A stretch of 64,000 nt of DNA from Sisyra terminalis (GCA_958496175.1 OY292276.1:53829080-53893079); one strand, 5' to 3'. Shown: positions 45,293-59,379, numbered from the stretch's first letter. A program made the numbers and translations. Notes: generated by a model from the sequence alone, not told the origin.

Positions 45293-48200
45293 GTTCGCCC
45301 AGTAGGAACCCAGAAAGTTTCTTTTATATTTGTTCAAAGGTTCCAAGGTTTCTAATTTCTACTTTCATTTTAAGATCGCCTTTTTTTCTAGGACTGCTTT
45401 GTTTATTATCCTGCATAGAAATTGACTAGAACGACAAACCGGTACCATCCTTGGAATACTCCTATTTTAACCATTGTATCCCTGTTTTTTTTAAATTTTG
45501 TCCCATTTTAGTTTTCTATTCTGAATATATTAGTTGAGAGATTAATTTCCTGTCCCTTTAAAAGATCCTTTATATTCTTCCAAACGATTTCATTAAAAAA
45601 TCTTCTGAGAAAATTCCCCTTAATCCTATAAGCTCTTTTATTTTTTTGTATTTTCTTGGAAATAAAATTGTTTTCCTTCCAGCTCCTCTTCCATTTTCTT
45701 CTCCAATCTTTTGTTTATCAACATAAAAGGATTAAATTTTAACAAGCATGTTGTTATATCTAAACAAAACTTTCGACCAAAAAAAAAATAAAGTCCTATA
45801 AATATGATTGTTAACTTAAAGTTTAGAATAATGATTCATTGAAATTCGTCAATTATAGAAGGAAACGTTGAATATATTTTAAAATAAGTACCCTGAAAAT
45901 AAAACACGCAAACATTGCTTCAGTTGGGGAGTTTAATCGTTATCATCTTTCTTTCCAAATAAGTTCCCATTTTCTTTTGATCTAACAAATGATCGACTGA
46001 AATAAATAATTGGTTCGAAACATTTTCAAGCCCCCAGAACGCCATACAAAACGTTCTTGTTATATTCCTGAAAAAAAGCAACTTTGTTTCTAAATTGAAA
46101 GGTTTTGTACATTTCATTATATACCTACCTACCGGGTGAAAGAATTGAAAAGAATTTATGTATGACATACTGCAGACCTGTTCAAATTAATCACAAATAA
46201 ACAAACTGAAAAAAAATGGACCACAATTGTGAACAAATAGCACGAGAGAACCGTTGTGTCTTCAAGAAGGTGGTATATAGCAGGGCTTTATTTTGTTGGC
46301 ATAAAACATTCTTAATAATTACATAATTGAACACCTGCTGGATGTCACCTGTCCGTTGTACTAGTCCCAATTTGAATGTGGAAGGAAAAAAAACGTCTTC
46401 TGTCCTTCAAAGGGAAAATAATGCCCATATTTATTTTTTTATTAGTAAATAATCTCAAATGCCGCCTTATTCTGTCAAAGGTTAGAGTTGTAAAGACGAC
46501 TACATTTAAGAAGATATCGATGTCGAGGTACAGATCTCGCCAAAAATATATTGAAAACTCCTCGTAAAAACTCGATTATTTAAAAAATCCTATCTTCCAC
46601 TAAACAGATTTCATTATAGATTAGTTGGAAACGTTTATGTCTTTAGACACTTCAGAAACAGATGTGTTATATAATATAATACAAACATAAAGATTGCCTT
46701 TAAAGTTATACTTACACCAAAATGTTCAAAGGAAAAAAAATACCTCAGGATTTTTGTTTTTTGTTAATCATATTCTTAATTATTCGACAAAACAACATTC
46801 AAATCCAATGCAACTCTTTTTTCGAAATATGCAAATAAATTCATCAAGCTTTTTAATTACAATAAGGTGGAGTTTCGCCCACAATTCCTTTCTCATTATT
46901 ATTCACTTCATTAATTAATAGAATATTTTTTTTTTAAATATATATATAAAGAAAACTGATCTAAATTTGAATTTTGTTATACTTTAGACATAATTACGAT
47001 TCAAATTAACTACACGTCTGTAATTAAAACAGTATATAATTCTATAAATTGCTTCATTCTAATTATAAGCCAATTTTTGATGTTATATTTTGACTAATGT
47101 AATTTTTTGGTTGCTGTCTAATGACAGCCTCACCTTAGTCTAAGTAATATTTTAATCGTTCAAAAGGAAAAAAAAACTAAGATTATTATATTGATGATAA
47201 GGTTGGAATTGCAAACAAAGGAATATTAAATCCATAATGATATATCACGTTTCGAGTAGGAGTAAGTACGTTTTGTAATATTTACGCATATAATCAAGTT
47301 ATAGAGGATTTTGTTTCTACATTTTTCATGCATAGCAGAATTTGTTGTATTCTTTTCATATACTTATGAATTTATGAAACATAAAATTAAAATTTTTTCA
47401 AACAAAGGCTAATTATTTTCGTTGTTTTATCCGAAAATCAAAAGTATGAGGTTGGAAGAGAAAATAATTGTATAAACTATAAATAATTAATAAATCGATG
47501 CATATATATGCAATTATCTTTCATAGGCAATGAAACAGAGCGTATAGAATATATAGGAGATACGTAAACTTGAGTTCATATTTCATTGATAATATTAACG
47601 ATGTTCATCTGTACTCTTGGACAATAACTCGAGAAAATTATTGCTAATTAATGCTCACAAGAATTATGCATAATCGAATTGTCCTAGAATAGTATCTAAA
47701 TGTAAAATTAATTTCAATTTAAATGTAAATTTCTGATGAATTAAACAACAATTATTGAAGTTTACGACCGTAATGTTTTAATTTATATATATTCATATTT
47801 CTTTCTTCTTTTTTTTTGGAAAAAAGTCATATTAATCTTTATATTTTGGCCTTGATTATAGCAATGAATAATTTCAATTTTATTGCACGCATAAAATGGA
47901 ATTTGTATACTGTATGGAATATAGATATGTATATAAAAATTGATGCCTTCTCGTATATTTTTTTGGTGAAGGACTAGGGTGAATAAGAGAGTAGAAATTA
48001 ATTGGTAATGCCGCCGAGTGTCAGGACCAAAATAGGGGAGAACCAGAAGAGCCATCTAATTCGATATGCATAATGGCCGTTTTAATGATCATAGCCTAAA
48101 ATTTAACTAGCAAACTTCGTTGCCAAGCACTAAATCCGCATAGAACAAAGCATTAGGATGACTAAACTTGAAAGGTTACTGAATTTGGGGTTTTAGTTTC

Positions 48201-50368
48201 ATGTCATTCAAAAATTTTTTTTCTCTCGATAAAATTATATTCATTATGTTAAATCACAAGAATTATTTTCGTTTGAAGTTTTACATAGTTGTTTTAAATA
48301 ATTGTCATTGGTTGCTATTAAAAATAACTTCTAGTTACCAATGGTTACCATTGCTAGTAGCGATTGCTACAATATGATTGGCTATTAGCTTGTACTTGAC
48401 AAAATTAGCCTACTAGTTGATACTTTAATATAAGGTTAGAGAAAAAGTAATCCATTATATTACGGAAAGATTATTCTGTGCAAGTTCCTTTTAAAAGGCT
48501 GAATTTAAATTTGTTGGGAAGAAAATTTAATTGTCATTATGTACTTATCTTTTTTTACTGTTTTTACAACAGTGGTAATTGATTTACTTAGATATTAGGA
48601 AAATCCGGCAAAAGATGATCAAAGAAAAAAATGGATACATTTCCTTGTAAAAAGGGTAAAATTAAAAGTCAGGACACTGAAATTATGAGTAATATGTTTA
48701 GTTTTGATATTGTTATTGCCTGATGTTATTACTGTTCCGGTAATTTCAGGGTTTAAAATGCATTCTGGGTCTGGAAGGTCTATTGTCGAAAATATCGATG
48801 GAATTTTGGAAATGATCAAAGAAGGCAGATATAAATTCTGTTGTATTACCTTCGAAGAATTGAAAATTAAAAATATTTCTTAAGAATTTATAAAAAAGCC
48901 TCCTGCTTGGGGTCACAAATGTTCATACAAAAAACATCCATAAATCTTCGGCTAAATGTAATGAAATCAAACTTTTCCTAAGAAAAATGATTACCAATTA
49001 TAAAAAATGGACTTCATCTACTGAATTAATGGATAAAGACTAGTAATGTGGTCCAAATGGTAGCCAAATAAGCCAAAACGGTTTGGAAGATTTTAATATG
49101 TAAGATAAATTTAGAAAGATATGGTACACCTAGAGCGGCCAAAAGAAAGTATCTAAGCTAATTTTTTTTAGTTACTTTATTTTTGCCAAAAATAAAGTAA
49201 TATCTTTGATATTTTTAACAGGAACTGAATCTTATGACTTAAAAATAGTATCTTATATAACGATTATTTTTTTTGTACTGTAATATCCAACTTATACCTC
49301 TTATATTACTCTTCTATCGTTTTTAAAGTGTATTGTGTTTTCCGGGGATAAACCATATATAATTTCCTTTAATTTCTAAAATTAATAAAAATAATAAACA
49401 CGTTATATGATTGCCTAACAACTTGACCAATTCTTACATACTTTAGCAATAATTAATTGCATTTAATAGAAGAAGAATCTATTGTTGGAAAAATTAAAAC
49501 TTAAATTCCACAAAAAATTGTTGAAGTGCTCGAATTTACCACTGCTTAGATTAAATATAGAAATTTGAAGAAGTATTAGAGGTTTTCTAAAGAAAATGAA
49601 GCGGAAAATCTTCAATTACAGCAGCCACCTATTTTTGGTTATTATTTCAAACACTCAACCATTTCCATGCATTAAAATCTCTTAATTTTCTAACTACCAT
49701 CAATTTAATTTCTGAAAATATGCACCAATTTTGTGTGATGATTTTGACTCACCAATAAGGCTTGTTAATGAACAAAATCCGTAATCCCTTGATGATCCCT
49801 TAACAATGAATACGTTATAAAATTGAATACATTCATTATATACAAAGTAACTAAAAAATATCGTAAAACTTAACTTAAGATAAGTATTAAGATAAGTTCC
49901 CTTTTTAGAGTAACTAGATATTCATAGTGACTTCAAATATTTTCCTCAAGTATCTTTGAAAGTTTTGGATATACCATTAGTCGCTGCTCAATAGTTAAAA
50001 GTTTATTGCAGATCTCTTTTAAATCCAAATTGAACCAATTGGAAATAACAATTGACCAGCAAAGTTCAGAATTAAACAATAGAAGACTATTGCATTCCAC
50101 TATGATTTGAACACAATGATTTGAATACCTGGAAAAGTTACAGAAGTTTAATTAAGAAGTTTTTATTCATCTAATTTATAGTTTGAACTTAGCACCAAAC
50201 GATTGTCATTTGTTTTTTTCCATGACCAACGCTCTTGATCTTATAAAACTGATTTCAAGGGATGCTTGTGAAAATTGGGCATCTATACTTTTTGTCCGTT
50301 AAAGAAAAGTTGTATTTGAACAATGACATCTTTAAATTCGCAATTAGTAATTGAAAAATTGGTATATA
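45293..50368. other. No recognisable gene in 5 kb
   Basis: A+T-rich with short chance frames. Several (45920-46168, 47783-48055, 48619-48819) were read and show no familiar motif. No clear terminal repeats seen. Confidence 0.45.
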
Positions 50369-50991
50369 TTAGGTGTACCGGAAAGTAGCTTCGTTTTTTT
50401 TAAATAACATAAAATTAAAAAACAAAATTCTGTTACAACTTTTGATTTTAAATCAATTATAATCAACTTCAATAGTATCAAAGTTTTGACATCTAGTGTG
50501 CAAATTTTTAATGCCAAATTAGTAAAAATTAATTAATTACTTAGGAAAATATGAAAAAAAAATATTTTGAACATCACTTGAGCTTTCGATTTTTTTACCA
50601 CTTAGTTAATGTTGCAATGACTGAAATAAATAGAAATCCAATGGAATAACTTTGGACGATTATAGTGGGTACGGCAATATTACTCCAGTCCCCTTAATTT
50701 ACTAGTTTTTCCAGAGCTTTTCTTCTGCAGGAAAGTTTTGCATTACCGTGTTGCTACATAGGTTGATATAGATTGATCCACAAAATACCAAATTTGAATT
50801 CCTTTGGGTTTTTGGTCTTACCATTTCAATATAGGTTTTGGAATAAAAAATATTTTGTAATTTTATATAAGTGAAGAAGTCACTTTAATCATAAAATGTC
50901 TTGGGTACCTCTTTGAAATAATTTATAAGCTTATAAATGGCAATAGAATGACTATAAGTTTAAAAACGAAATTATTTTCCGGTTTATTAAT
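50369..50991 (+). mobile_element. Mariner-type non-autonomous element
   Basis: Starts TTAGGTGTACCGGAAAGTAG and ends around CGAAATTATTTTCCGG...TTATTAA, a degraded inverse. The interior includes the AGTCACTTTAATCATAAAATG block shared with 9.0, 36.9, 51.2 and 63.3 kb. No transposase frame. Confidence 0.6.
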
Positions 50992-51087
50992 ATTTACTTA
51001 ATATTTAAATCTAAAGGAACAACTACTACTATATTAAATTTTTCCGACTTTTAGTCTTAAATTTTTTATTAAATCATTGATTTTTTT

Positions 51088-51732
51088 TTAGTATTAACTT
51101 TGCGTTGCTACCCTACTCGAAGAGCATACAATACCGAATTTGTATTCCTTCTGGCTTTTTTTTTTGTTAAGTTATTTAGTCTTTTAGTCTTATCATTTTA
51201 ATATAGATTTCGGGATAAATATTATTTTGTAATTTTTTATATAAGTTCATAAGTCACTCTAATCATAAAATGTCTTTAGTATCAATTTGAACTAACATAT
51301 TAGCAGATAAATGGCAATTGAATGACTATAGGTTTCAAAACGAATTTACTTTTCGATACATCTGATATTTAAATTTAAAAGAACAACTGCTACTATTACA
51401 TTTTTTCCGATTTTAGGCTTAAATTTTTATGGTTTTTAATATTAATATACTTTTCTTTTCTGTTTTAGGTAAGTGCCAGTCATTTTCCAGTCAAGGAAAC
51501 AGTAATTGTTAAACTCTAATTAGTCAATAAGCAAACCTAATTTTTTACTAAAACTATTGAAACAAACCAACCTTGAATCAGTAAGTACATATAATCGGTT
51601 TTTGAAAGCATTTATTCGTATTATATTCATTTATGTATAAATTGCAATAGAACCTTGTCTTTTATTGTGTGAACCTTATTGCTTCTCCAATCATATTAAG
51701 CACATCAACAATATACTCAACTGATGTTTCGT
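51088..51732 (+). repeat. Dispersed repeat, copy B
   Basis: Partner of 36812-37373; same order and orientation. Its first 290 bases are mariner-type sequence, the remainder is shared unique sequence. Lies just after another mariner-type copy, so two family members are adjacent here. Confidence 0.8.
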
Positions 51733-54700
51733 CCTTCTAAATCAACTGAATTGAATTATTAATTCTTTGCAAACAAAAAATTATCGTATTAAAACTATTG
51801 TTTGACAAATATCTTTGATCGTTTCTCTATTCATTTTCCAGTACAGTGTAAAGATAAAACAATTTCAATTGAATAATTTATCCGTAATTTTCATGACGAT
51901 AGTTACAATATATATATACATACTAGCTGGTACAATCAGCTGATTTGATAACGTGGAATAATAGCTGCGTTTTCTATATAAGCGTCGTTCATGTGATGTG
52001 ATAATTATATGGTTAAAGAATGAAAATGAATAATTGAGCATTATTTTGTGTAAAGGACTAAAAGAAAATTGTATTCAAGACAAAATAAAATGAATATATT
52101 GTGATCTAACGAGAACAAAAGGTATAAATTGGAGCTCATTATAATTTGTAATTCGCAATTAGGTAATGATTTTAATTAGTTTGTTGTATTGTTGCAGAAG
52201 TCACAATTTGCAAAAGAAAATAATTGTCTTAATAGGTGAAAAAGTTTAGTATATTATAATGTGCGCAGCCTTTGTGTCGCTTGTGAAAAGAATGATTTAG
52301 TACTTGAGTACATTTTTTTTTCATAAATGTGAGTCAATATTTAAAAATTTATGTTTCGTCATTAATTGTTATTGTAATGAAAGGAAAACGTATATAATGG
52401 AATCGGAGATTTTCTTTATTATTCGGAAAAGAGAAAGGCATTAATGAATTTTTTGATCTTTTTTTTTTAAATTTGATGCATATATCTTTAAAATTATTTC
52501 TTTAAAATTGCCTTACTGGATTAGTATTTCGACAATTAGTTTTCATTTTGCAATTTTGAAGTGAAAACTTCTTTAGCATCGTTGAGACTTGAAATTTTAT
52601 GAAACGGAAACAGAAAGCGGCAATAAAAAGGGAAACATATACATAAATCTATAAGATTTAACATGAGAGAGAATGAGGTAGGAAGCATTAGTATTTCTTA
52701 TGGTTGTGCGCGCCTGCGTATTACGCTACTTTTAAATGGTTTTCATAGCGACCAATAACAACCGTGTTAAATTGTTTATTATAATTGTGAGCATAAACAT
52801 TTCATTATTTTAATAAAATTAATTTCCAAGTTTGCCATAAATGAATACGGATTATTGTCATGATTATCAAAAAAAAATAAAGAAAACAAGGCTATAAAGT
52901 TCAATAGAACGTGTTCGTGAATTTCGGGCACGCCGAAAAGCATTATTAAATAAGACAAATAATAGTTCTTATATACGTTTAATAATGATTCGACTGTGCA
53001 AAATAGTGAAAATGATGCTAGTAAGTACTTAAATATTTTCTATTCGCATATTTTGTCCTTATTCACGAAATTTCAATAAAATTAAAGCTAATTTAAAATT
53101 AATTCTGATGTCACATAATATTACGAACTATTTTTCAAGTGCTACTCAAATAAATGTACAGCCGATTCTTTAGGTACTCACAATTGCGTCGAAATAAAAT
53201 TTCTCATGAAGAATTTCGATAAAAAATTTTTAACAATATTTTCGGTCATAATAGGAGCTCCTTTTGTGAACGATTGTGATTCCAACGAAATTTAAAACCA
53301 CAACGTCCAGGACATGAAGATCTTTTATGGATAATAATTAAAAATTCTAATGCAAATGATAATATTTTACTGTGCTGCACATTTTCAAGCAATTGAGAAA
53401 AATATAATTCCAACTATGTCCAAAAGCAATAGATTCAAATATTAAACGATACCTGCATCTTTACTACCACTGGATTTTTTCATACTTCCATCATAAGCTC
53501 TCGTATCATTTATCGAAAATACAAATTTGGATTCAGGATAAATTTATATAATATATATGTTAATAAATCGTAAAATAAACCCTACAATTATCCTACTCAT
53601 TAAATCTTACATTCGTCTCAATATCTTGAAGTTCATATTTTTGGAAGGTTTCACTTTTTTCACGTGAATTCTGCAACAATTATTTAGTAATTTACAATAT
53701 TGAACCCAAAATGTCCACGTTTCTATTCATTTATTTTCAATTAGGCTATCAAGATTCGGTTCATGGTAATTATTGGATATGACCTACATTTAAAACAAGT
53801 CCACACAAAAGAAATGTTACCTTTGTTTAACAAGAAATTTCAAAGTTGTAAATTAAAAGAAAACTATGGCTTGAAGTTAGGCGAACTTACATACAATTGC
53901 ATATTTACATAAGTACTGGGAAATGCATTGAACAAAAATGCATAAGCCAAATAAGTATTTTTCTTTGGTCTTTGCAAAAATTATATATGAAACGACAGTT
54001 TTTGCATAAATATTGTGATGCAACATCTGTGTAGTGGATAATGCTTTACATACATATTATTGAGAGAAACGTGATACTTTGCAGCTATTCACCTGTTCCT
54101 CAAGTCTTATGTGCATGTTTCTGAGCGCAATTCAAAAACACTTTCATTGTTTGCTTGGAAAAACTGGTATGTTTTATTAATAATATAATTTCCTGCTTCT
54201 TTCATCATATACCAGATATACAGTGGAAGAATGCCACAACGATTCCTCTTTCATTTTGCTGAGGTTTTCCTTTATTGCACTCATTTCTTTGCACACTAAT
54301 TACGCGCTAGATGCTAATGCAAAATTAATTGTTTCCTTCCAAAACACCGCTTTTGAGATATACTTTTTCCAATTTTCAATTTCGGTATTTAACGAATGAC
54401 TATTGCTAGTTAGGCAGTGCTGGGCTATATTCCAGCACGATAATTAATAATCTCTCTAGTGTGCACTAATATGATTACATTATAAATCAGAATTCTGACG
54501 TTGAAAATAGAACGTGCAACAATTTCAAATCAAGGAAACACAGATAATTTTCTGATAGTAGAAAATGATTTGAATTTTGTAATTCCATTTCATGAGTTTT
54601 GTAATTTCTACATCAACGAAAATTTGACCTTTCCACGTACGTGACTGAAAAGATTTACGATTTAATAATTTCCACATGTATCTTAAATTTTCGACGTCAA

Positions 54701-55748
54701 TTTAATTTATGGAAACTCTAATACTTTGAGGGAACATTTCTGCTTGTAAAACTGCATTTAATTTTTACGAACGATTCAAAAATAGCCGAGACAACATGCA
54801 AACTTGTCATTGAATGTCATGAAAAAATTATTCACGGTAATTAACATTGAACCAAATAAACTAAGCTTTACATTTCCAACCCAAAAAAACTGTGATTTAA
54901 ATCATTAAACTTTTCACTTTGGTACTAGAAAACCATGCAGGAGTGGAATAATCTTAAATTTTTACAACTGACACACCTTCAAATCCATTTTTCACATGTT
55001 AATGCTTCACCACATATACAACCTACACCATATCACAATTAGGTCAAAACTTTTCTAATTACTTATATCTTAAGCCACCATATCAATTCAAAACGAAAAT
55101 CAATTAAGATATTACCTAAAATTATTGACTTCTCAACATTAAATTTGTAATATTCTTTCATTGATTCCAAGGTCTGGCAAATAAAAAACCAAAAAAAAAT
55201 TAAACAATTTCCTTTTGTTTCATCGAAACAAAGCCGTTTGTTCATTTAGGCAATAACGGTTTATGGCACCAACAAGGCATATTAATAACTTTAAATAATA
55301 AAAAAAAATCTTTTGATCTATTCGCGTGGAGTCTTTCACGTTAATGTATTGATTTTGAGGCGAGTTGTTTAATAACGAAATTACCCAAACCAAATAAAAT
55401 TATCTTTCACCATTTGATAGTTTCGTTTTCTTTTGTCAAAACTTTTGTGTTACTGTATGAAATTTTCTTCCCCCCTTGTTCTAATGAGGTTATAAAGAAA
55501 TACAAAACAAACATTGAAAAGTTAAAATTAAATATTGTTCTTGAATTTTTTGTATGGGGACATGAAATTTCTTTAGGTTTATCTTTGGTCGCTTATAAAT
55601 GAATAATTAACTTCCGCCTTCTTTTTATCAAGGAACCAGATATGTAAAAATAGCGATAGTATGTATCGAAAAAAAGCTTAGGGATGAAAAATATTGGTTG
55701 ATTATTTTTAATATTGCCATAAAATCTCGAGATTTTATATAATACAAT
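51733..55748. other. Mostly no recognisable gene
   Basis: Long A+T-rich stretch with a possible small exon at 52898-53020 (separate entry). No repeats of defined class seen. Confidence 0.45.
52898..53020 (+). pseudogene. Possible exon remnant with basic motif
   Basis: Frame reads SIERVREFRARRKALLNK, a basic ERVRE.RAR...A block of a type I associate with insect transposon-linked or hypothetical proteins. After a likely frameshift, NNDSTVQNSENDAS follows and ends at GTAAGTA (53021), a strong 5' splice-donor consensus. A stop lies just upstream (52895). It may be an exon of a decayed mobile-element gene or of an unseen host gene. Weak evidence. Confidence 0.25.
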
Positions 55749-55905
55749 TATTTACTTTCAGACCCACGAGCTATGAAAATATAACTGATAGGTTTATTTT
55801 AACAACCAATATACAAATACATTACATTAACCTATTAAAACATTAACCTGTTAAAATTAACCTATCAGTTATATTTTCACAGTTCTTGGACCTGACAGTA
55901 AATAA
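55749..55905. repeat. Inverted arms beside a hammerhead
   Basis: 55749-55807 and 55848-55905 are inverted relatives: ATTTACTTTCAGACC...GAAAATATAACTGATAGG against CCTATCAGTTATATTTTC...GACCTGACAGTAAAT. Same layout (inverted arms followed by a hammerhead) as the PLE at 7.3-8.1 kb, but the sequence is a different family. Confidence 0.7.
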
Positions 55906-55927
55906 TTTTATTATTTTTATGTGTTTT

Positions 55928-55972
55928 TCAGTACCTGAAGAAGTTTCGAAATAGACGAAACGTTGTACAATG
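55928..55972 (+). ncRNA. Hammerhead ribozyme motif, third family
   Basis: Stem I GTAC (55931-55934), core CTGAAGA (55935-55941; position 7 may be any base), extra A, stem II GTTT (55943-55946), loop CGAAAT, AGAC (55953-55956; one G-U pair), GAAA (55957-55960), C-G, U16.1 at 55963, U17 at 55964, then GTAC (55965-55968) closing stem I. Cleavage predicted after 55964. Stem III is the self-complementary ACGT. Same extra A as in the other two families. Confidence 0.6.
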
Positions 55973-56038
55973 ATAGTAAAGAATTGTTAAAATAATAACA
56001 GTCTTATTAGTCCAAATACCTATGAACATCAACTACAT

Positions 56039-57082
56039 ATAATTTACAGTAATTCTCCTATAACATAGTACTCTTATAACGCAATTTTATGTCCCCCGTA
56101 GAAGGCTTGTTTTACTATGCGTTTTCCTACAACGCGGAACTAATCTACCGTATTATTGTAATACTTTGAATTTCAACCTTATTTGGTCAAGTTACAAATA
56201 CAAAAGTTTTAGCATGAGCTTTTCTTGAAACTTAAGCGACTTTAAGAATAAATAGCTTAAATAGTCTTTTCTGCAGTGAAGTTGAAAAGTTTCAATTTTT
56301 ACTTTGTAATTTACGATTGTTATTCTATCGAAGTATAAGTAAAAATAACTAATTTTTACTGTCGTAGCAAAAACTAATATTAAGTCAATAATTTATGAAA
56401 ATATAATCTGCAATAATTCTCCTATAACCTAGTACTCTTATAACGCGATTTTATGTCCCCCGTACAAGGCTCATTTTCCTATAACACGGAGCTAATCTAT
56501 CGTGTTATAATAGAAATTATTGTAATAATTCTAATTTCAACCAAATTTGGTCAAGTGACAAATACAAAAGTTTTGACATGAGCTTTTTTTGAAACTTAGG
56601 CGACTTTACAAAATTAATAGTTTAAATTGTCTTTTCTGCACTGCAGTTGAAAAGTTTGAATTTTAATTTGTAATTTTCGATTGTTATACTATCGAAGTAT
56701 AAGTAATAATAACTAACTTTTACTGTCGTTACAAAAACTAATATTAAATCAATATATTATGAAAATATAATCTACAGTAATTCTCCTATAACCTAGTACT
56801 CTTATAACGTGATTTTATTCCCTTTGTAGGGAAGAAATTTTATTCCCTTATAACGCGAAGCTAATCTACCGTGTTATAGTAGAGATTATTGTAATAATTC
56901 TAATTTTAACCTAATTTGGTCAAGTTACAAATACAAAAGTTTTAGCATGAGCTTTTTTTGAAACTTAGGCGGCTTTACAAAATTAATAGTTTAAATTGTC
57001 TTTTCTGCAGTGCAGTTGAAAAGTTTGAATTTTAATTTGTAATTTACGGTTGTTATTTTATCGAAGTATAAGTAATAATTTA
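56039..57082 (+). repeat. 364-bp tandem repeat, nearly three units
   Basis: Units start at 56039, 56403 and 56767 (exact 364-base spacing) with ATAAT(T/C)TAC/GCA...AATTCTCCTATAAC. Shared words: AGTACTCTTATAACG, GATTTTATGTCCCCCGTA, TTTGGTCAAGT, ACAAATACAAAAGTTTT, TATCGAAGTATAAGTA. The third unit is cut short at about 57082. Units two and three are the closest pair. No coding signal; satellite-like. Confidence 0.9.
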
Positions 57083-58694
57083 TAGTACATTTGGTACTCT
57101 AAAAGTTTTATTAATTTTATGATAGATAAACAATTTTGTGTGAGACTATAGAGAAGAGGGATTTGCTGCATGAATAGAATCGAATGCAAACATTTTCTTG
57201 ATCTTATAAAGAACAATTTATCCGCATATACAACATATAAACTTGCCTATTTAACGTTTGAGCTATTTGCCTTTTGATTCACAAATACAAAATAGAATCA
57301 AATCATTGTCACGTATGTGCACAATAAACATAAAACTATTATTGATCGAAAGCTTAAACGATTCTATTAACGTGCATGCACATACATATCCCATTGCCAT
57401 TATTTACAGTTTGACACATTGAATTTATTTCTGACGTGTAAACTATAATTTACCAATGAGTCAGATATTTGGTTTAACTCTTGATTGCTTTAACCGATAT
57501 AAAGCGTTTTATCACTCGTAGCAAACTTTATATATTATTATACATCGCACATTATTTGTTTCTATTCTGCAATCATTGTACAAACCGGTGATGTCATCCT
57601 TTTTGCAAATATGAGATGCTGAGAAAAATGTAATGAGTCGACCTCTATTTGAAGTAATCAGTGACGGGACTCAATGCCAATTTTATTGTATTGGTTGTCC
57701 ATAAAGTTATTCAATCCATCATGTCCTTGGTCATTTGAATCGTTTTGTGGTTTTCCTATTAAACCTCAATTTTCTTTAGAAACTTACCGTTAAAAACTTG
57801 AAAACTCGCTTTTGATTATATGCAAAATGTAAACCCTAAAATTGAATCAGAGACCGAATGAATTCAATCGAATGAAAGTAAATAGTTTAGAAACAGGGTA
57901 TTGCCATGCTTTGTATTGTACCTTCAGTGCCAGATTAAAACGTGTAGTACTTACCATTTACAAACGCTGGGAAAAGAAAAAAATAACATAATAAAAGAGA
58001 GATTATTGTGAATGGTATGTAGAAAATTATATAGTTCTCTCTAACTTTAATGCACTTCATACTGTTACGAATGACTGTTGATTTCGATTGCATGCTGAGC
58101 ATGTTTCTTTGTACCAAAGCTCCAGACACTAGGGGCCAATATCTGTCCCTCGATAAAGAATTCAGTGTAATTTTAAGGGTTATCTCAATTGGAGAAAGAT
58201 TTAGCATTACTTTCAAGCCATATAATATTCAAAATTGATATCTTTGGAATATTGTCGGTTGTTCATATTAATAAAGCAATTTTGAAAATTTTAAAACCTT
58301 TTATGTATGAAATGTGGATATTTCAATCCAAACCAATCAACGGAATTACTTAAGTGAATAAGGCACATCCGGCCATTAACCAATGTCAAGTAATAATTTA
58401 AAATGAAATTTAGATGCAGCAGATTTGTTCGGGAAGGCATCGAATTGAAATTAATGTGTTTAGAAGTGAATCATATGCTTATTCTAACCATTTTTTGGGC
58501 CATATTAAGTAAAAAATTGTTGAAAAATTGTGTTCATTTCAATTAAATATAAATAGCTAAACATAAAATGTTGACCTTTAGGGTAGAATAACGAGTTTTT
58601 CAAGAAGGGCACAACAATTTTGTATTTAAATAAAATACAGAATAATTGAGATATCGGGCTGAAATTTATTTCAGGTGTAGTACACATGTTACAA
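57083..58694. other. No recognisable gene
   Basis: A+T-rich; chance frames only. The last part (about 58500-58694) probably is the 3' end of the adjacent minus-strand transposon. Confidence 0.45.
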
Positions 58695-59117
58695 TTAGAT
58701 ATGTAATTCGAGATCGTTGATATGACCACCAAGAGCACGATGGTATCGATCGATTCTTTGAATAAAATTTTCAATGACCTTCTCAGATATATCAGTCAGA
58801 ATATTGGCAACTTTGAGTTCGATAATATTTCTGAGCTCCTTTAATGTTGTTAAATTGTTGGTATAAACCTTAAGGAAAGGATTTAAGGAATGCCAATCCA
58901 AATGGTTTTTCGAGATTAAACGATAACCAAATTTTCTTTCAATAAACCATAATTGTGTGGATTGTGGCATCATCTTGTAGAAACCACATATCAAGTTCTT
59001 TAAATTTTGTCCAAAAAGATTCTTTCCAACATGGTGTACACCGAAATGTGTAAAAAAGGGATGGAAAGTTGGATCCAAAAAATCAATCGTCGACGTACTC
59101 ATAGTGGTGTGCCACAT
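58695..59117 (-). pseudogene. Mariner/Tc1-superfamily transposase C-terminus
   Basis: 140-codon frame, stop at 58695. Residues from about 70 on read ERKFGYRLISKN, VYTNNLTTLKELRNII, ISEKVIENFIQRIDRYHRAL and GGHINDLELHI. This fits the C-terminal part of insect DDE transposases of the type EKFGDRLISRN...VY..KP.TI.ELK..I...I......VIENW..RI......GGH.ND..F. The PPRSCDLTPLDFFLWGY segment with the last catalytic Asp is missing, apparently by deletion between DWHSLN and VYTNN. The upstream 70 residues are in another frame of the same gene, so the Met is not a real start. A different family from the mariner copy next to it. Confidence 0.65.
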
Positions 59118-59379
59118 CTGGAATAAATTTTAGCCAAATATATCAATTCTGTGCTTTGTTTAATTGAAAAGTTGTTATGCTTTTATTGAAAAACCCCTTA
59201 TCAACAAGAAAGTTAAGGGATGTCAAAAAAATAAATCAGAGAAAGAGTAGGAGGTGAAATAGAATAGTCAGACTAGAATAAACTAAAAATACGATGAAAA
59301 TATGATCAAAATCGGTCAAGCTTTTCTATTGTTAATTACAAAGAAATGTGTCTGCAATTATTAGGAGTACTAATATACT

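Noticed and set aside
45062..45346. 94-codon minus-strand frame
   Set aside because: It is the antisense shadow of the non-LTR fragment read on plus.
58050..58238. Opposing frames at 57935-58238
   Set aside because: Overlap each other on opposite strands without any recognisable domain.
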